Assembly (NCBI RefSeq): GCF_000517125.1 | Contig: NZ_KI912155.1 | Location: forward strand, 2,460,696-2,524,695 | Direction: 5' to 3' | From: Arthrobacter sp. MA-N2 | GTDB taxonomy: Bacteria; Actinomycetota; Actinomycetes; Actinomycetales; Micrococcaceae | DNA: 64,000 nucleotides | Shown here: one piece after another, positions 7,674 through 17,407 of the stretch | Position numbering within the stretch: the stretch's first letter is position 1 | Layout: each line of letters opens with the position of its first letter | Made by a program: the position numbers and the translations under genes | The notes under the pieces: generated by a model | The model's database searches: none | What the model was told of the DNA's origin: nothing | What the model saw: only the letters and a program-made list of their open reading frames with translations

Positions 7674-8683
7674 TGAGCAAGCTGACATTCGCCCGCGCCA
7701 TCAACGCCGGCCTGCGCAAGTCCCTCGAAAACGATCCCAAAGTTGTCCTCATGGGTGAAGACATTGGCTCACTCGGTGGCGTTTTCCGCGTGACCGACGG
7801 CCTCCAGAAGGACTTCGGGAAACACCGCGTCGTTGACACTCCCTTGGCCGAATCCGCGATCATCGGGACCGCCGTCGGCCTGGCCTACCGTGGTTACCGT
7901 CCGGTGTGCGAAATCCAATTCGACGGCTTCATCTACCCGGCGTTCGACCAGATCGTCAGCCAGGTTGCGAAGATGCACTACCGGACCCAGGGCCGCGTCA
8001 AGATGCCGATCACCATCCGCGTTCCTTTCGGCGGCGGAATCGGTTCACCGGAGCATCACTCCGAATCGCCGGAGGCCTACTTCACCCACACCTCGGGATT
8101 GCGCGTCATCAGCGTCTCCAATCCGCAGGACGCCTACACCATGATCCAGCAAGCCATCGCCTCGGACGATCCCGTGCTGTATTTCGAGCCCAAGCGCCGT
8201 TACCACGACAAGGGTGAAGTGGATGAGACCGCGGATCTCTTGACGGCACTTCCCATGGAAAAGGCCAGGGTGGTCACCACCGGAAGCGATGTCACGCTGG
8301 TGACTTACGGCCCGCTCGTGAAAACCGCGGGCGACGCCGCCATGGCTGCCGCCGATGAAGGCATCTCCGTGGAGGTTATCGACCTGCGCTCCCTGGCGCC
8401 GATCGACTTCCCTGTAGTGGAAGCCTCCGTGCGTAAGACCGGCAGGCTGGTCATCACCCATGAGGCTGCACAGTCAGGCGGTCTTGGAGCGGAAATCGCC
8501 GCCAGCATCACCGAACGCTGCTTCAACTACCTTGAATCGGCGCCGGTCCGGATCACCGGATTCGACATTCCGTACCCGTACTCAAAGCTCGAAATGCACC
8601 ATCTGCCGGATCTGGACAGGATTCTTGACGGCGTGGACCGGGCTCTTGGCCGCGGCAACTCCCTGAGCGGCCTGGAAGGATGA
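7673..8683 (+). CDS. bkdB: Branched-chain 2-oxoacid dehydrogenase E1 beta
   Basis: The 336-residue subunit pairs with E1 alpha to form the alpha2beta2 decarboxylase. Typical segments are MGEDIGSLGG near residue 24, VDTPLAESAIIGTAVGLA, and PFGGGIGSPEHHSESPEAYF, followed by the C-terminal transketolase-like domain with VIDLRSLAPIDF. Start ATG overlaps the E1 alpha stop (TGATG) and its own stop overlaps the E2 start by four bases, indicating a tightly coupled three-gene operon. Confidence 0.95.
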   Translation: MSKLTFARAINAGLRKSLENDPKVVLMGEDIGSLGGVFRVTDGLQKDFGKHRVVDTPLAESAIIGTAVGLAYRGYRPVCEIQFDGFIYPAFDQIVSQVAKMHYRTQGRVKMPITIRVPFGGGIGSPEHHSESPEAYFTHTSGLRVISVSNPQDAYTMIQQAIASDDPVLYFEPKRRYHDKGEVDETADLLTALPMEKARVVTTGSDVTLVTYGPLVKTAGDAAMAAADEGISVEVIDLRSLAPIDFPVVEASVRKTGRLVITHEAAQSGGLGAEIAASITERCFNYLESAPVRITGFDIPYPYSKLEMHHLPDLDRILDGVDRALGRGNSLSGLEG

Positions 8684-10086
8684 GCGCCACCATGATCAAG
8701 GAATTCAGGCTTCCTGACCTCGGCGAAGGACTCACAGAGTCGGAAATTCTGAGCTGGAAGGTTGCGGTGGGGGATACTGTGACCTTGAATCAGGTCATTG
8801 CCGAGGTCGAGACGGCCAAGGCCGTGGTGGAGTTGCCCTCACCCTTCGCCGGGACCGTTGCGGCCTTACACGAACAAGCCGGTTCGGTGGTCGAGGTCGG
8901 CAAGCCAATCGTTTCCTTTGAAGTCGACGACGCCGGTGCCTCACCTTCCGGTGATTCCGGTTCCGATGCCGGTACTCCCGGGGCGTCCGACTCCGAAGGG
9001 GCCTTGGCCAAGCGTGAGCCAAACCTGGTGGGTTACGGAGCCGTCGTCGAAAAGTCCGGACGCCCGGCCCGGCGCCAACGGAACTTTGACGGAGGCGTTA
9101 CCGAATACGAGCCCGTGAACGAAGCGCTCGCCGAGCAGCCTGTCCAGGCGCCAGTGGCTGTTCCAAGCGAGCCGACGGCCGAACAGGAACGTCCGCGATC
9201 CACGCCTCCGGTCCGCAAACTGGCAAGGGACCTCGGAATTGACCTTGAGATGGTCAAGGGGACCGGACCGGGAGGGCTCATCACCCGTTCCGATGTCCAG
9301 GAGTTCGCCGCTGTGGACCAGAGGCAAGTCTCTGTGTCTGTGGTCACCCCCGCGCCCGCCCCGGTCTACGCGGGCGTGCCCGGTGAACGCGAGACCCGTA
9401 CTCCCATCAAGGGAGTCCGCAAGTTCACGGCCGCAGCCATGGTGCAGAGCGCGTTCACGGCGCCGCATGTGACGGAGTTCCTGACTGTCGATGTCACGCC
9501 AACCATGGAGCTCCTGGCGAGGCTGAAGACCAGCCGGGAGTTCGCCGGTTACAAGCTGACGCCGTTGACGCTCGCGGCCAAGGCAGTCCTGATTGCCCTG
9601 CGCAGGAACCCGAGCCTGAACTCCCGATGGGACGAAGCAGCACAGGAGATCGTGCAGTTCAACTACGTGAACCTGGGCATCGCGGCAGCCACGCCGCGGG
9701 GCCTGACGGTTCCGAACATCAAGGATGCGGACAAGATGACGCTGCTGGAGCTTTCCACGGCGCTGTCCGAGCTCACGGACACGGCGCGTTCCGGCAGGAC
9801 CTCTCCGGCGGATCTGGCGGGCGGGACCATCTCGATCACGAACATCGGTGTCTTCGGGATCGACGCCGGAACCCCCATCCTGAACCCGGGCGAGGCTGCC
9901 ATCGTGGCACTGGGATCGGTGCGCAAAGCTCCCTGGGTGCACAACGACGAACTCGCGGTGCGCCAAGTGATGTCGCTCAGCCTGGCTTTCGACCACCGGC
10001 TGGTGGACGGCGAACAAGGCTCGAAATTCCTGGCCGACCTGGGCGCGATTCTGTCTGACCCGGCAGCAGTCATAACCATGATCTAG
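8680..10086 (+). CDS. bkdC: Dihydrolipoamide acyltransferase E2
   Basis: The 468-residue core subunit transfers the acyl group to CoA. Domain order: lipoyl domain (residues 6-80, lipoylated Lys47 in VETAKAVVE), a flexible linker, the peripheral subunit-binding domain (PPVRKLARDLGIDL, about 170-205), and the catalytic acyltransferase domain ending in the active-site FDHRLVDGEQG. There is one lipoyl domain only. E3 is not in the window and is presumably encoded elsewhere. A second in-frame ATG at 8692 is possible. A 66-bp palindrome follows the stop and probably terminates transcription. Confidence 0.95.
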   Translation: MSATMIKEFRLPDLGEGLTESEILSWKVAVGDTVTLNQVIAEVETAKAVVELPSPFAGTVAALHEQAGSVVEVGKPIVSFEVDDAGASPSGDSGSDAGTPGASDSEGALAKREPNLVGYGAVVEKSGRPARRQRNFDGGVTEYEPVNEALAEQPVQAPVAVPSEPTAEQERPRSTPPVRKLARDLGIDLEMVKGTGPGGLITRSDVQEFAAVDQRQVSVSVVTPAPAPVYAGVPGERETRTPIKGVRKFTAAAMVQSAFTAPHVTEFLTVDVTPTMELLARLKTSREFAGYKLTPLTLAAKAVLIALRRNPSLNSRWDEAAQEIVQFNYVNLGIAAATPRGLTVPNIKDADKMTLLELSTALSELTDTARSGRTSPADLAGGTISITNIGVFGIDAGTPILNPGEAAIVALGSVRKAPWVHNDELAVRQVMSLSLAFDHRLVDGEQGSKFLADLGAILSDPAAVITMI

Positions 10087-10093
10087 TCCCACA

Positions 10094-10159
10094 CCCGACT
10101 AACTCGCACTTGTTGTCGTTTTGAGCCCTCAAAACGACAACAACTGCGAGTCAGTCGGG
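10094..10159. repeat. 66-bp palindromic repeat, copy 1
   Basis: Arms 10094-10125 and 10128-10159 (32 nt each) match at 30 of 32 positions around a 2-nt loop. The core of the left arm is TTGTTGTCGTTTTGAG. A closely related element occurs at 25292-25357. It lies between convergent bkdC and a tetR gene, so it may double as a bidirectional terminator. Confidence 0.9.
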
Positions 10160-10162
10160 CCT

Positions 10163-10792
10163 CTAGTCAGCCGTGAGGGCTGCGAGAGCCATACGTTCGA
10201 GGATGGGCCTGGCGCTTTTGACCGCCATGCGGCGCCCGTGATGCCGGACCGAGTGGGGGGTCGAGTTGATCAAGCCGAAGGCAGCGTGGGCCCGGACCCG
10301 TAGCTCTCCGGGATCGGTGTCTGGATGAAGTTCGCCAAGCACGCCCACCCACAGTTCCACGTAGTTGCGCTGGAGGGTGCGGACTTCGGCTTGGTCGGAG
10401 GCGCTCAGGTTGCTGAAGTCGCGGTCCTGGACCCGGATGACATCGGGATTGCTGAGGGCGAAGTCAACATGGAATTCCACGAGTCCGCGCAATGCGGACT
10501 GGGCGTCGGAGGCTTCGGACACTACGGTGTGGCCGCCGTCGAGCAGATTGCGGCTGACGCTCAACAGCAGCTCGGCGAGAACGGCCTGTTTCCCGGGGAA
10601 GTGCCGGTACACGGCCGGGCCGCTGACTCCTGCTGCGGCACCCAGGTCCTCCAGCGACACCCGGTTGAAGCCATCTGCAGCGAACAGTCCGGCCGCGGCG
10701 GCGAGAAGCGCTTTGCGCCGTGTTTCCTTGGCCTGGCTTCTTTGGGTCGGCGCCTGGCTGTCCTGCTTGGGGCTCCCCGGGAAGGTGGCCAC
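10163..10792 (-). CDS. TetR-family regulator, probable repressor of leucine operon
   Basis: The 209-residue protein has an N-terminal TetR helix-turn-helix (FAADGFNRVSLEDLGAAAGV then GPAVYRHFPGKQAVLAEL, roughly residues 30-75) and a helical ligand domain with the motif LRVRAHAAFGLINSTPHSVR. It is divergent from the carboxylase operon, so it most likely represses that operon and responds to an acyl-CoA, like the mycobacterial TetR Rv2506 at the equivalent locus. GTG at 10792 is chosen because GAGGAGG lies just upstream; a TTG further upstream has none. It ends four bases from the palindromic repeat. Confidence 0.9.
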   Translation of the reverse strand: MATFPGSPKQDSQAPTQRSQAKETRRKALLAAAAGLFAADGFNRVSLEDLGAAAGVSGPAVYRHFPGKQAVLAELLLSVSRNLLDGGHTVVSEASDAQSALRGLVEFHVDFALSNPDVIRVQDRDFSNLSASDQAEVRTLQRNYVELWVGVLGELHPDTDPGELRVRAHAAFGLINSTPHSVRHHGRRMAVKSARPILERMALAALTAD

Positions 10793-10869
10793 AATTCCTC
10801 CTCTTTGCAAGCGTCCAATTCCACGTCGGGTACCGAGCCAAGTCCGGTGCCGAGGTGATGGACAACACA

Positions 10870-10912
10870 GTTAATAGAGACTAACCTAAATTCCAGTTAT
10901 GCGGTACTAACT
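10870..10912. promoter_or_regulatory. Candidate TetR operators in divergent promoter
   Basis: Two imperfect inverted repeats lie in the 123-nt gap between tetR and the carboxylase gene: 10870-10885 with ends GTTA/TAAC, and 10895-10912 with 5-bp arms AGTTA and TAACT. Their position suits repression of both genes. Promoter boxes are not clear. Confidence 0.4.
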
Positions 10913-10915
10913 GAG

Positions 10916-12553
10916 ATGGCCATGGGCCGGGATGGGACGCAGTCGATGGAGACACTCGTCAGCCAGCTGGATACCAGCAGCGATCAGTTCGCGGCCAACG
11001 CGGAGGCGCAGCTGTCCCTGGTGCAAGAGTTGAAGAAGCGGCTTTCCGTGGCGGCTCTGGGTGGTCCGGAGAAGTCGCGGGAGCGGCATGTTGCGCGGGG
11101 GAAGTTGTTGCCGCGGGAGCGCATCAATTACTTGTTGGACGAGGGAAGCCCCTTTTTGGAGATTGCGCCGTTGGCGGCCAATGGGATGTACAACGATGAT
11201 TCGCCCGGCGCCGGGATCATTGCGGGGATCGGTTTGGTGCACGGCCGTCAGGTGATGGTGGTCTCCAATGACGCCACGGTCAAGGGTGGGACGTATTACC
11301 CGATGACGGTGAAGAAGCACCTCCGGGCGCAGGAAATCGCCTTGGAGAATAAGCTGCCGTGCGTCTACCTGGTGGATTCCGGGGGTGCGTTCCTGCCGAA
11401 GCAGGACGAGGTGTTCCCGGACAAGGAGCACTTTGGCCGGATCTTCTTCAACCAGGCGAAGATGTCCGCGGCGAAGATCCCGCAGATTGCCTCGGTGATG
11501 GGCTCCTGCACCGCCGGGGGTGCCTATGTGCCGGCGATGAGTGATGAGACGGTGATTGTCCGGAACCAGGGGACTATTTTCCTGGGTGGTCCCCCGTTGG
11601 TGAAGGCCGCGATCGGTGAGATCGTCACGGCGGAGGAGCTTGGCGGTGGCGATGTCCACTCAAGGATTTCGGGTGTGACGGACCATCTGGCCGAGAACGA
11701 CGAGCATGCCCTGCAGATCGTCCGCGACATCGTCTCCACCCTGCCCAAGCCGGCGGCCCCCGTCTGGGAGGTGGACACCGCCGTCGAGCCCGTGGTGGAC
11801 CCGGGCGAAATCTATGGTGCCGTTCCCACGGACGTCAATGCCCAGTACGACGTCCGTGAAGTCATCGCCCGGCTCGTGGACGGCTCGAGGTTCCATGAGT
11901 TCAAGAAAAACTACGGCACCACCTTGGTGACGGGGTTCGCGAAGCTGCACGGCCACCCGGTGGGCATCGTGGCCAACAACGGGGTGCTGTTCAGCGAGTC
12001 CGCGCTCAAGGGCGCGCACTTCATCGAGCTGTGCGACCAGCGCGGCATCCCGTTGGTCTTCCTGCAGAACCTTTCCGGTTTCATGGTGGGCAAGGACTAC
12101 GAACACGGTGGCATCGCCAAGAACGGCGCCAAGATGGTCACCGCTGTGGCTACTGCCCGGGTGCCGAAGCTGACCGTGGTGATCGGCGGTTCCTTCGGCG
12201 CCGGAAACTACTCGATGTGCGGGCGGGCCTATTCGCCGCGCTTCTTGTGGATGTGGCCGGCCAGCCGGATTTCGGTGATGGGCGGGAACCAGGCCTCCAG
12301 TGTGCTGGCCACCGTCAAACGGGACCAATACGAGGCCCGCGGCGAGGAATGGTCCGCCGAGGCCGAGGAAGCCTTCAAGGCCCCCATCAAACAGCAATAC
12401 GAGGACCAGGGCAGCCCCTACTACTCCACCGCCCGGCTGTGGGACGACGGGATCATCGACCCGGCCGACACCCGGCGTGTCCTGGGCATGGCCCTCGATA
12501 CTGTGTCCCGCCAACCCCTGCCGGAAACCTCCTTCGGCCTCTTCCGGATGTGA
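10916..12553 (+). CDS. Methylcrotonyl-CoA carboxylase carboxyltransferase (beta) subunit
   Basis: The 545-residue protein carries both crotonase-like carboxyltransferase halves. The segments [28 protein letters not shown] and [17 protein letters not shown] sequence ([11 protein letters not shown]) are hallmarks of methylcrotonyl-CoA carboxylases rather than propionyl-CoA carboxylases. It carboxylates 3-methylcrotonyl-CoA to 3-methylglutaconyl-CoA in leucine breakdown, together with the next gene (equivalent names liuB, accD1). The start at 10916 is uncertain: no clear SD is seen, and ATGs at 10922 and 10946 are possible. Four bases separate it from the biotin subunit gene. Confidence 0.9.
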   Translation: MAMGRDGTQSMETLVSQLDTSSDQFAANAEAQLSLVQELKKRLSVAALGGPEKSRERHVARGKLLPRERINYLLDEGSPFLEIAPLAANGMYNDDSPGAGIIAGIGLVHGRQVMVVSNDATVKGGTYYPMTVKKHLRAQEIALENKLPCVYLVDSGGAFLPKQDEVFPDKEHFGRIFFNQAKMSAAKIPQIASVMGSCTAGGAYVPAMSDETVIVRNQGTIFLGGPPLVKAAIGEIVTAEELGGGDVHSRISGVTDHLAENDEHALQIVRDIVSTLPKPAAPVWEVDTAVEPVVDPGEIYGAVPTDVNAQYDVREVIARLVDGSRFHEFKKNYGTTLVTGFAKLHGHPVGIVANNGVLFSESALKGAHFIELCDQRGIPLVFLQNLSGFMVGKDYEHGGIAKNGAKMVTAVATARVPKLTVVIGGSFGAGNYSMCGRAYSPRFLWMWPASRISVMGGNQASSVLATVKRDQYEARGEEWSAEAEEAFKAPIKQQYEDQGSPYYSTARLWDDGIIDPADTRRVLGMALDTVSRQPLPETSFGLFRM

Positions 12554-12557
12554 CCCC

Positions 12558-14687
12558 ATGACAATCACCTCTTTCAATACCGTGCTCGTCGCCAACCGCG
12601 GCGAGATCGCCTGCCGCGTCATCCGCACGCTCAAGGCCATGGGGATCCGCTCCGTAGCGGTGTATTCAGACGCCGACGCCGGAGCGCGCCACGTGCGCGA
12701 AGCAGACACTGCCGTCCGGATCGGCACAGCCGCGGCGGCGGACAGCTACCTGCGGATAGACGCCATCATCGAGGCATGCCTGCAAAGCGGCGCCCAAGCC
12801 GTCCACCCGGGCTACGGATTCCTCGCCGAGAACGTGGAGTTCGCCAAGGCGCTGGACGCAGCCGGTATCGCGTTCATCGGCCCCGGCATTGATGCCATCG
12901 AGATCATGGGCGACAAGATCCGTTCCAAGAACCACGTCATGTCCTATGGCGTTCCGTGCGTTCCGGGCATCGCCGAACCGGGCTTGAGCGACGAGGCACT
13001 GATCGAGGCAGCGCCCGGCGTCGGCTTCCCCCTCCTGATCAAGCCCTCGGCCGGTGGCGGCGGCAAAGGGATGCATATCGTGGAGCGGCTCGAGGATATG
13101 GCGGCCACCCTATTGACGGCCCGGCGCGTCGCCGCGAGTGCGTTCGGTGATGACACCCTGTTCCTGGAAAGGCTCATCCAATCGCCCCGGCATATCGAGG
13201 TCCAGGTCCTCGCCGACAACCACGGCAACGTCATCCACCTCGGCGAGCGCGAATGCTCCCTGCAGCGCCGCCACCAGAAAGTCATCGAGGAAGCACCGTC
13301 GCCCTTGCTGGAGTCACTGGCGCACGGTGCCGAGGTCCGGGCCCGGATCGGCGAGGCCGCTTGCCAGGCTGCCCGAAGTGTCAAGTACAGCGGTGCGGGC
13401 ACAGTCGAGTTCCTTGTTTCGGACCAGGACCCGGAGCACTTCTTCTTCATGGAGATGAACACCCGACTCCAAGTGGAGCACCCCGTCACCGAAATGGTGA
13501 CGGGCGTCGATCTTGTCGAATGGCAGGTGCGCATCGCCGCAGGTGAGGTCCTCACGGTGGCGCAGGCCGACGTCGTGCTTGACGGGCACGCGGTGGAGGC
13601 GCGCGTCTACGCTGAGGTGCCCGAACGCGGCTTCCTGCCATCCATCGGCGAAATCGTGACGCTCCGGGAACGGGCAAGCAACGATCCGCACCTGCGCGTC
13701 GACTCCGCCATGCTTTCGGGTCTGTCCGTCACCGGCGACTACGATCCCATGCTCGCAAAGGTCATTGCCTGGGGCCCGGACCGCAAAGCCGCGTTGGACA
13801 CCCTTGACCACGCGCTGGGGGACTACACGCTGCTGGGCGTGCACACGAACGTTGAATACCTGCGGCTCCTGATCAACGACGACGACGTCCGCGCCGGGCG
13901 CCTCGACACCGGCTTGATCGAGCGCAAGCTCGAGGCCCTGGACTTCCGCAACGTGACCGACGCCGAGCTGATCGCCGCGGCCCTTCTTAGCCGGGCCACG
14001 ACGGTAGCTGCCGGAACGACAGCACCGTGGAACACCCCCGATGGCTGGCGCTTGGGCGCCCCCGCGCCGTGGAAGACCACCATCGCACGTCCCGACGGCG
14101 GCCTGGCGGTTGTGGGGCTGACCGCTAACGGGCCGGGCTTCACCGCGCGCGTGGATAACGGCGTCGAGCACTCAACCGCCATGCGGCAGGGGTCTGGGGG
14201 AGAGGCGGTGCTGGTGCTCGACGGCGTCGAGCACCGTTTTGCGCACGGCTCGCCATCTACGGTGGGTGGAACACGCGAGCTCTGGCTCGGCAGCGACGGC
14301 TGGTCCTGCCGCCTGGAAATCCTGGACCGCGAGGCCAGGCTCCAACGCATCCTCGCGGGCATCCAGCGGGAAGAAGGCGCAGCGGACCCGGAAGTCCGGT
14401 CTCCCATGCCGGGAACCGTCGTCTCCGTTTCCGTGCATAACGGGGATCATGTCGACGCAGGCCAGGTCCTCCTCTCGGTGGAAGCGATGAAGATGGAACA
14501 CCAACTGGTGGCCTCCGTCTCCGGCATGGTGCACCTCAGCAGCAAAACCGGGGACCTCGTCAAGGCAGACCAAGTCCTCGCCACCATCCACGTGGCTCCG
14601 GAATCCACCACGGACGCAACCCCGGAAGCGCCGGGGGAACCGGCCCCTGAAGTTACAGCAGATAACCAGAAAGACGAGGAAGCCTAG
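12558..14687 (+). CDS. Methylcrotonyl-CoA carboxylase biotin-containing (alpha) subunit
   Basis: The 709-residue protein fixes bicarbonate on biotin with ATP and hands it to the beta subunit. Order: biotin carboxylase N-domain (VLVANRGEIACRVIR), ATP-grasp domain (KPSAGGGGKGMHIVE; EMNTRLQVEHPVTE), biotin carboxylase C-domain, a linker domain, and a BCCP domain with the biotinylated Lys near residue 645 in EAMKMEH. A 30-residue Glu/Pro/Thr-rich tail follows. The frame stays open far upstream inside the preceding gene, but the ATG at 12558 gives the family-typical N-terminus. Confidence 0.93.
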   Translation: MTITSFNTVLVANRGEIACRVIRTLKAMGIRSVAVYSDADAGARHVREADTAVRIGTAAAADSYLRIDAIIEACLQSGAQAVHPGYGFLAENVEFAKALDAAGIAFIGPGIDAIEIMGDKIRSKNHVMSYGVPCVPGIAEPGLSDEALIEAAPGVGFPLLIKPSAGGGGKGMHIVERLEDMAATLLTARRVAASAFGDDTLFLERLIQSPRHIEVQVLADNHGNVIHLGERECSLQRRHQKVIEEAPSPLLESLAHGAEVRARIGEAACQAARSVKYSGAGTVEFLVSDQDPEHFFFMEMNTRLQVEHPVTEMVTGVDLVEWQVRIAAGEVLTVAQADVVLDGHAVEARVYAEVPERGFLPSIGEIVTLRERASNDPHLRVDSAMLSGLSVTGDYDPMLAKVIAWGPDRKAALDTLDHALGDYTLLGVHTNVEYLRLLINDDDVRAGRLDTGLIERKLEALDFRNVTDAELIAAALLSRATTVAAGTTAPWNTPDGWRLGAPAPWKTTIARPDGGLAVVGLTANGPGFTARVDNGVEHSTAMRQGSGGEAVLVLDGVEHRFAHGSPSTVGGTRELWLGSDGWSCRLEILDREARLQRILAGIQREEGAADPEVRSPMPGTVVSVSVHNGDHVDAGQVLLSVEAMKMEHQLVASVSGMVHLSSKTGDLVKADQVLATIHVAPESTTDATPEAPGEPAPEVTADNQKDEEA

Positions 14688-14689
14688 CC

Positions 14690-15865
14690 ATGCCAAGTTT
14701 TGAACTCAATGAGGAATACCAGGACCTGAGCGATTCCGTCCGGGAATTCGCCGACGAGGTAGTTGCCCCTGTGTCCACCAAGCACGACGAGGAACACAGC
14801 TTCCCCTACGAAGTGGTCAAGCAGATGGGGGAGATGGGCCTTTTCGGCTTGCCATTCCCTGAAGAGTTCGGCGGCATGGGCGGGGACTACTTCGCGCTCG
14901 CCCTCGCACTGGAGCAGCTGGGCAGGGTGGACCAATCGGTGGCCATCACCCTGGAAGCGGGCGTCTCGCTCGGCGCCATGCCGGTGTATCGCTTCGGCAC
15001 CCAGGAGCAGAAGGAACACTGGCTGCCGCAGCTGACCTCGGCCGAGGCGCTCGCAGGCTTCGGGCTGACCGAACCGGAAGCGGGTTCGGACGCAGGCGGC
15101 ACCAAGACCAACGCCCACCTTGAGGGCGTCGGAGACGCAAAAAACTGGGTCATCAACGGCAACAAGGAGTTCATCACCAACTCCGGAACCGACATTACCC
15201 GGCTCGTCACCGTCACCGCCGTGACCGGGCAGCACGAACGCAAAGACGGGAGCACCAAGAAAGAAATCTCCACCATCCTGGTCCCTACCGACACGCCCGG
15301 TTTCACTGCAGAGAAGGCCTATAACAAGGTGGGCTGGAACGCCTCCGATACCCACCCTCTGACGTTGAACAACGTCCGCGTGCCCGAAGAGAACCTGCTC
15401 GGTGTCCGTGGACGGGGGTACGCCAATTTTCTGTCCATCTTGGACGAAGGCCGCATCGCCATCGCCGCGCTCGCCACCGGTGCAGCCCAGGGTTGCGTCG
15501 ATTTGTCCGTGAAATATGCCAAGGAACGCATGGCCTTCGGGAAGAACATCGGCAAATACCAGGCCATCCAGTTCAAGATCGCCCGCATGCAGGCTCGGGC
15601 CCACACCGCACGGCTGGCCTACTACGACGCGGCCGCGAGGATGCTTGCCGGCCGGCCGTTCAAGACCGAAGCGGCCATCGCTAAGATGGTCGCAGGCGAG
15701 GCAGCCATGGACAACGCACGGGACGCTACCCAGGTGTTTGGTGGCTATGGCTTCATCAACGAATTCACGGTGGCACGCCATTACCGCGACTCCAAGATCC
15801 TGGAAGTCGGGGAAGGCACCACCGAGGTCCAGTTGATGCTCATCGCCCGCGAGCTGGGCCTTTAA
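14690..15865 (+). CDS. Acyl-CoA dehydrogenase, probable isovaleryl-CoA type
   Basis: The 391-residue FAD flavoprotein would oxidise isovaleryl-CoA (or another short branched acyl-CoA) to the enoyl-CoA, passing electrons to ETF. Visible motifs: GFGLTEPEAGSDAGG (FAD/substrate), the RMAFGKNIGKYQAIQ region, and DATQVFGGYGF. A Glu near residue 375 in VGEGTTEVQ sits where medium- and short-chain dehydrogenases keep the catalytic base. Classical isovaleryl-CoA dehydrogenases instead use a Glu near 254. Substrate is therefore inferred from operon context. ATG lies two bases after the preceding stop. Confidence 0.88.
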   Translation: MPSFELNEEYQDLSDSVREFADEVVAPVSTKHDEEHSFPYEVVKQMGEMGLFGLPFPEEFGGMGGDYFALALALEQLGRVDQSVAITLEAGVSLGAMPVYRFGTQEQKEHWLPQLTSAEALAGFGLTEPEAGSDAGGTKTNAHLEGVGDAKNWVINGNKEFITNSGTDITRLVTVTAVTGQHERKDGSTKKEISTILVPTDTPGFTAEKAYNKVGWNASDTHPLTLNNVRVPEENLLGVRGRGYANFLSILDEGRIAIAALATGAAQGCVDLSVKYAKERMAFGKNIGKYQAIQFKIARMQARAHTARLAYYDAAARMLAGRPFKTEAAIAKMVAGEAAMDNARDATQVFGGYGFINEFTVARHYRDSKILEVGEGTTEVQLMLIARELGL

Positions 15866-15884
15866 CCGTCAGGGAAGGTAAACG

Positions 15885-16652
15885 ATGATAGACAAAGTTG
15901 TTGCCAGCGCCGCGGAAGCGGTGAAGGACATCCACGACGGCGCATCGCTCGCCGTGGGCGGTTTTGGCTTGTGCGGTATCCCGGTGGCGCTCATCGACGC
16001 GCTGCACGATCAAGGCACCACGGACCTTGAAACGGTCAGCAACAACTGCGGCGTGGACGACTGGGGCCTGGGCATCCTGCTCCGGGACGGACGCATCCGC
16101 CGGACCATTAGCTCCTACGTCGGTGAAAACAAGGAGTTCGCGCGGCAATACCTTGCCGGCGAGCTCGAGGTGGTGCTCACTCCGCAAGGCACTCTGGCCG
16201 AGAAACTGCGCGCCGGCGGCGCCGGTATCCCCGCGTTCTTCACGGCTGCCGGGGTCGGGACACAAGTTTCGGAAGGCGGACTTCCACAGAAGTACGACGC
16301 CGACGGCAACGTGGCGATCGCGTCCTCACCTAAAGAAGTGCGCACCTTCAATGGGGCTGACTATGTCCTCGAGGAATCCCTGACACCCGACTTCGGGCTG
16401 GTCCACGCCTGGAAGGGCGACCGGCACGGCAACCTCGTGTTCCATGCGACGGCCATGAACTTCAATCCGTTGTGTGCCATGGCGGCCCGGATCACCATCG
16501 CCGAGGTGGAAGAGCTCGTGGAACCCGGCGAACTGGATCCACAACACATCCACACTCCGGGCATCTTCGTTCAACGGGTTGTGCTTTCGCCGGACACCGA
16601 GAAGCGCATCGAGAAGCGGACCGTCGCTTTGACCGAGCAGGCAGGAGCTTAG
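15885..16652 (+). CDS. scoA: 3-oxoacid CoA-transferase subunit A
   Basis: The 255-residue subunit A of a class I CoA-transferase shows the N-terminal glycine loop [11 protein letters not shown] and, near the middle, [26 protein letters not shown] sequence ([18 protein letters not shown]). With subunit B it would move CoA from succinyl-CoA to acetoacetate, making acetoacetyl-CoA. This suits a leucine operon whose lyase releases acetoacetate. SD GGGAAGG precedes the ATG. Two bases separate it from subunit B. Confidence 0.92.
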   Translation: MIDKVVASAAEAVKDIHDGASLAVGGFGLCGIPVALIDALHDQGTTDLETVSNNCGVDDWGLGILLRDGRIRRTISSYVGENKEFARQYLAGELEVVLTPQGTLAEKLRAGGAGIPAFFTAAGVGTQVSEGGLPQKYDADGNVAIASSPKEVRTFNGADYVLEESLTPDFGLVHAWKGDRHGNLVFHATAMNFNPLCAMAARITIAEVEELVEPGELDPQHIHTPGIFVQRVVLSPDTEKRIEKRTVALTEQAGA

Positions 16653-16654
16653 CC

Positions 16655-17407
16655 ATGGATTCCACCAGCACGCAGGACGTACCTCCGCGCCCCGAGGCGG
16701 TCCGGCACGAATACCGCCGGGCCGACGTCGAACACCACGAGGGCAAAGGCTGGACGCGCAACGAACTTGCCGCCCGGGTGGCCCGCGAACTCAGCAACGG
16801 ACAATACGTCAACCTCGGGATCGGCATGCCCACCCTCATTCCCAACTACATCCCTGACGGGGTCGAGGTGATCCTGCATTCCGAGAACGGCATCCTCGGG
16901 GTGGGCCCGTACCCGGCGGAGGATGCTGTGGACCCTGATCTGATCAACGCCGGCAAGGAAACGGTCACCGTCAACGCGGGCGCCGCGTTCTTCGACTCCG
17001 CAACCTCATTCGGCATGATCCGTGGCGGCCACGTGGACGTCGCAGTGCTGGGCGCCATGGAGGTTGCGGCCAACGGGGACCTTGCCAATTGGATGGTTCC
17101 GGGGAAGATGGTCAAGGGCATGGGCGGTGCCATGGACCTTGTCTTCGGTGCCAAGCGAGTGATTGTGATGATGGAGCACGTGGACCGCAACGGGAAGCCC
17201 AAGATCGTCAAGGAATGCTCCTTGCCCCTGACGGGAAAGGGCTGCGTGGACAGGATCATCACCGACCTCGCTGTGATCGACGTCGTCTCCGAAGGCGGGG
17301 AATCGCGGCTTGTGCTGCGCGAGTTGGCACCGAATGTCTCCGCGGAAGACGTTGCGGCGGCGACCGGCGTCGAGCTTTTCGAAGAGGACCAGGAGCTGAC
17401 CGTATGA
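16655..17407 (+). CDS. scoB: 3-oxoacid CoA-transferase subunit B
   Basis: The 250-residue subunit carries the catalytic glutamate in the motif [11 protein letters not shown], which forms the glutamyl-CoA intermediate, and the downstream [14 protein letters not shown]. The first 30 residues (to the start of [14 protein letters not shown]) form a polar extension longer than in Escherichia coli AtoA. ATG at 16655 starts two bases after the scoA stop; a longer upstream frame is a shadow of scoA. Its stop overlaps the MaoC gene by four bases (ATGA). Confidence 0.92.
   Translation: MDSTSTQDVPPRPEAVRHEYRRADVEHHEGKGWTRNELAARVARELSNGQYVNLGIGMPTLIPNYIPDGVEVILHSENGILGVGPYPAEDAVDPDLINAGKETVTVNAGAAFFDSATSFGMIRGGHVDVAVLGAMEVAANGDLANWMVPGKMVKGMGGAMDLVFGAKRVIVMMEHVDRNGKPKIVKECSLPLTGKGCVDRIITDLAVIDVVSEGGESRLVLRELAPNVSAEDVAAATGVELFEEDQELTV

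Noticed and set aside
14684..15781. 365-codon minus-strand frame across the acyl-CoA dehydrogenase
   Set aside because: Antisense shadow; no start signal or domain.
17089..17403. N-terminal extension of the MaoC gene into scoB
   Set aside because: The extension is an alternate frame of scoB; the ATGA overlap gives the natural start.
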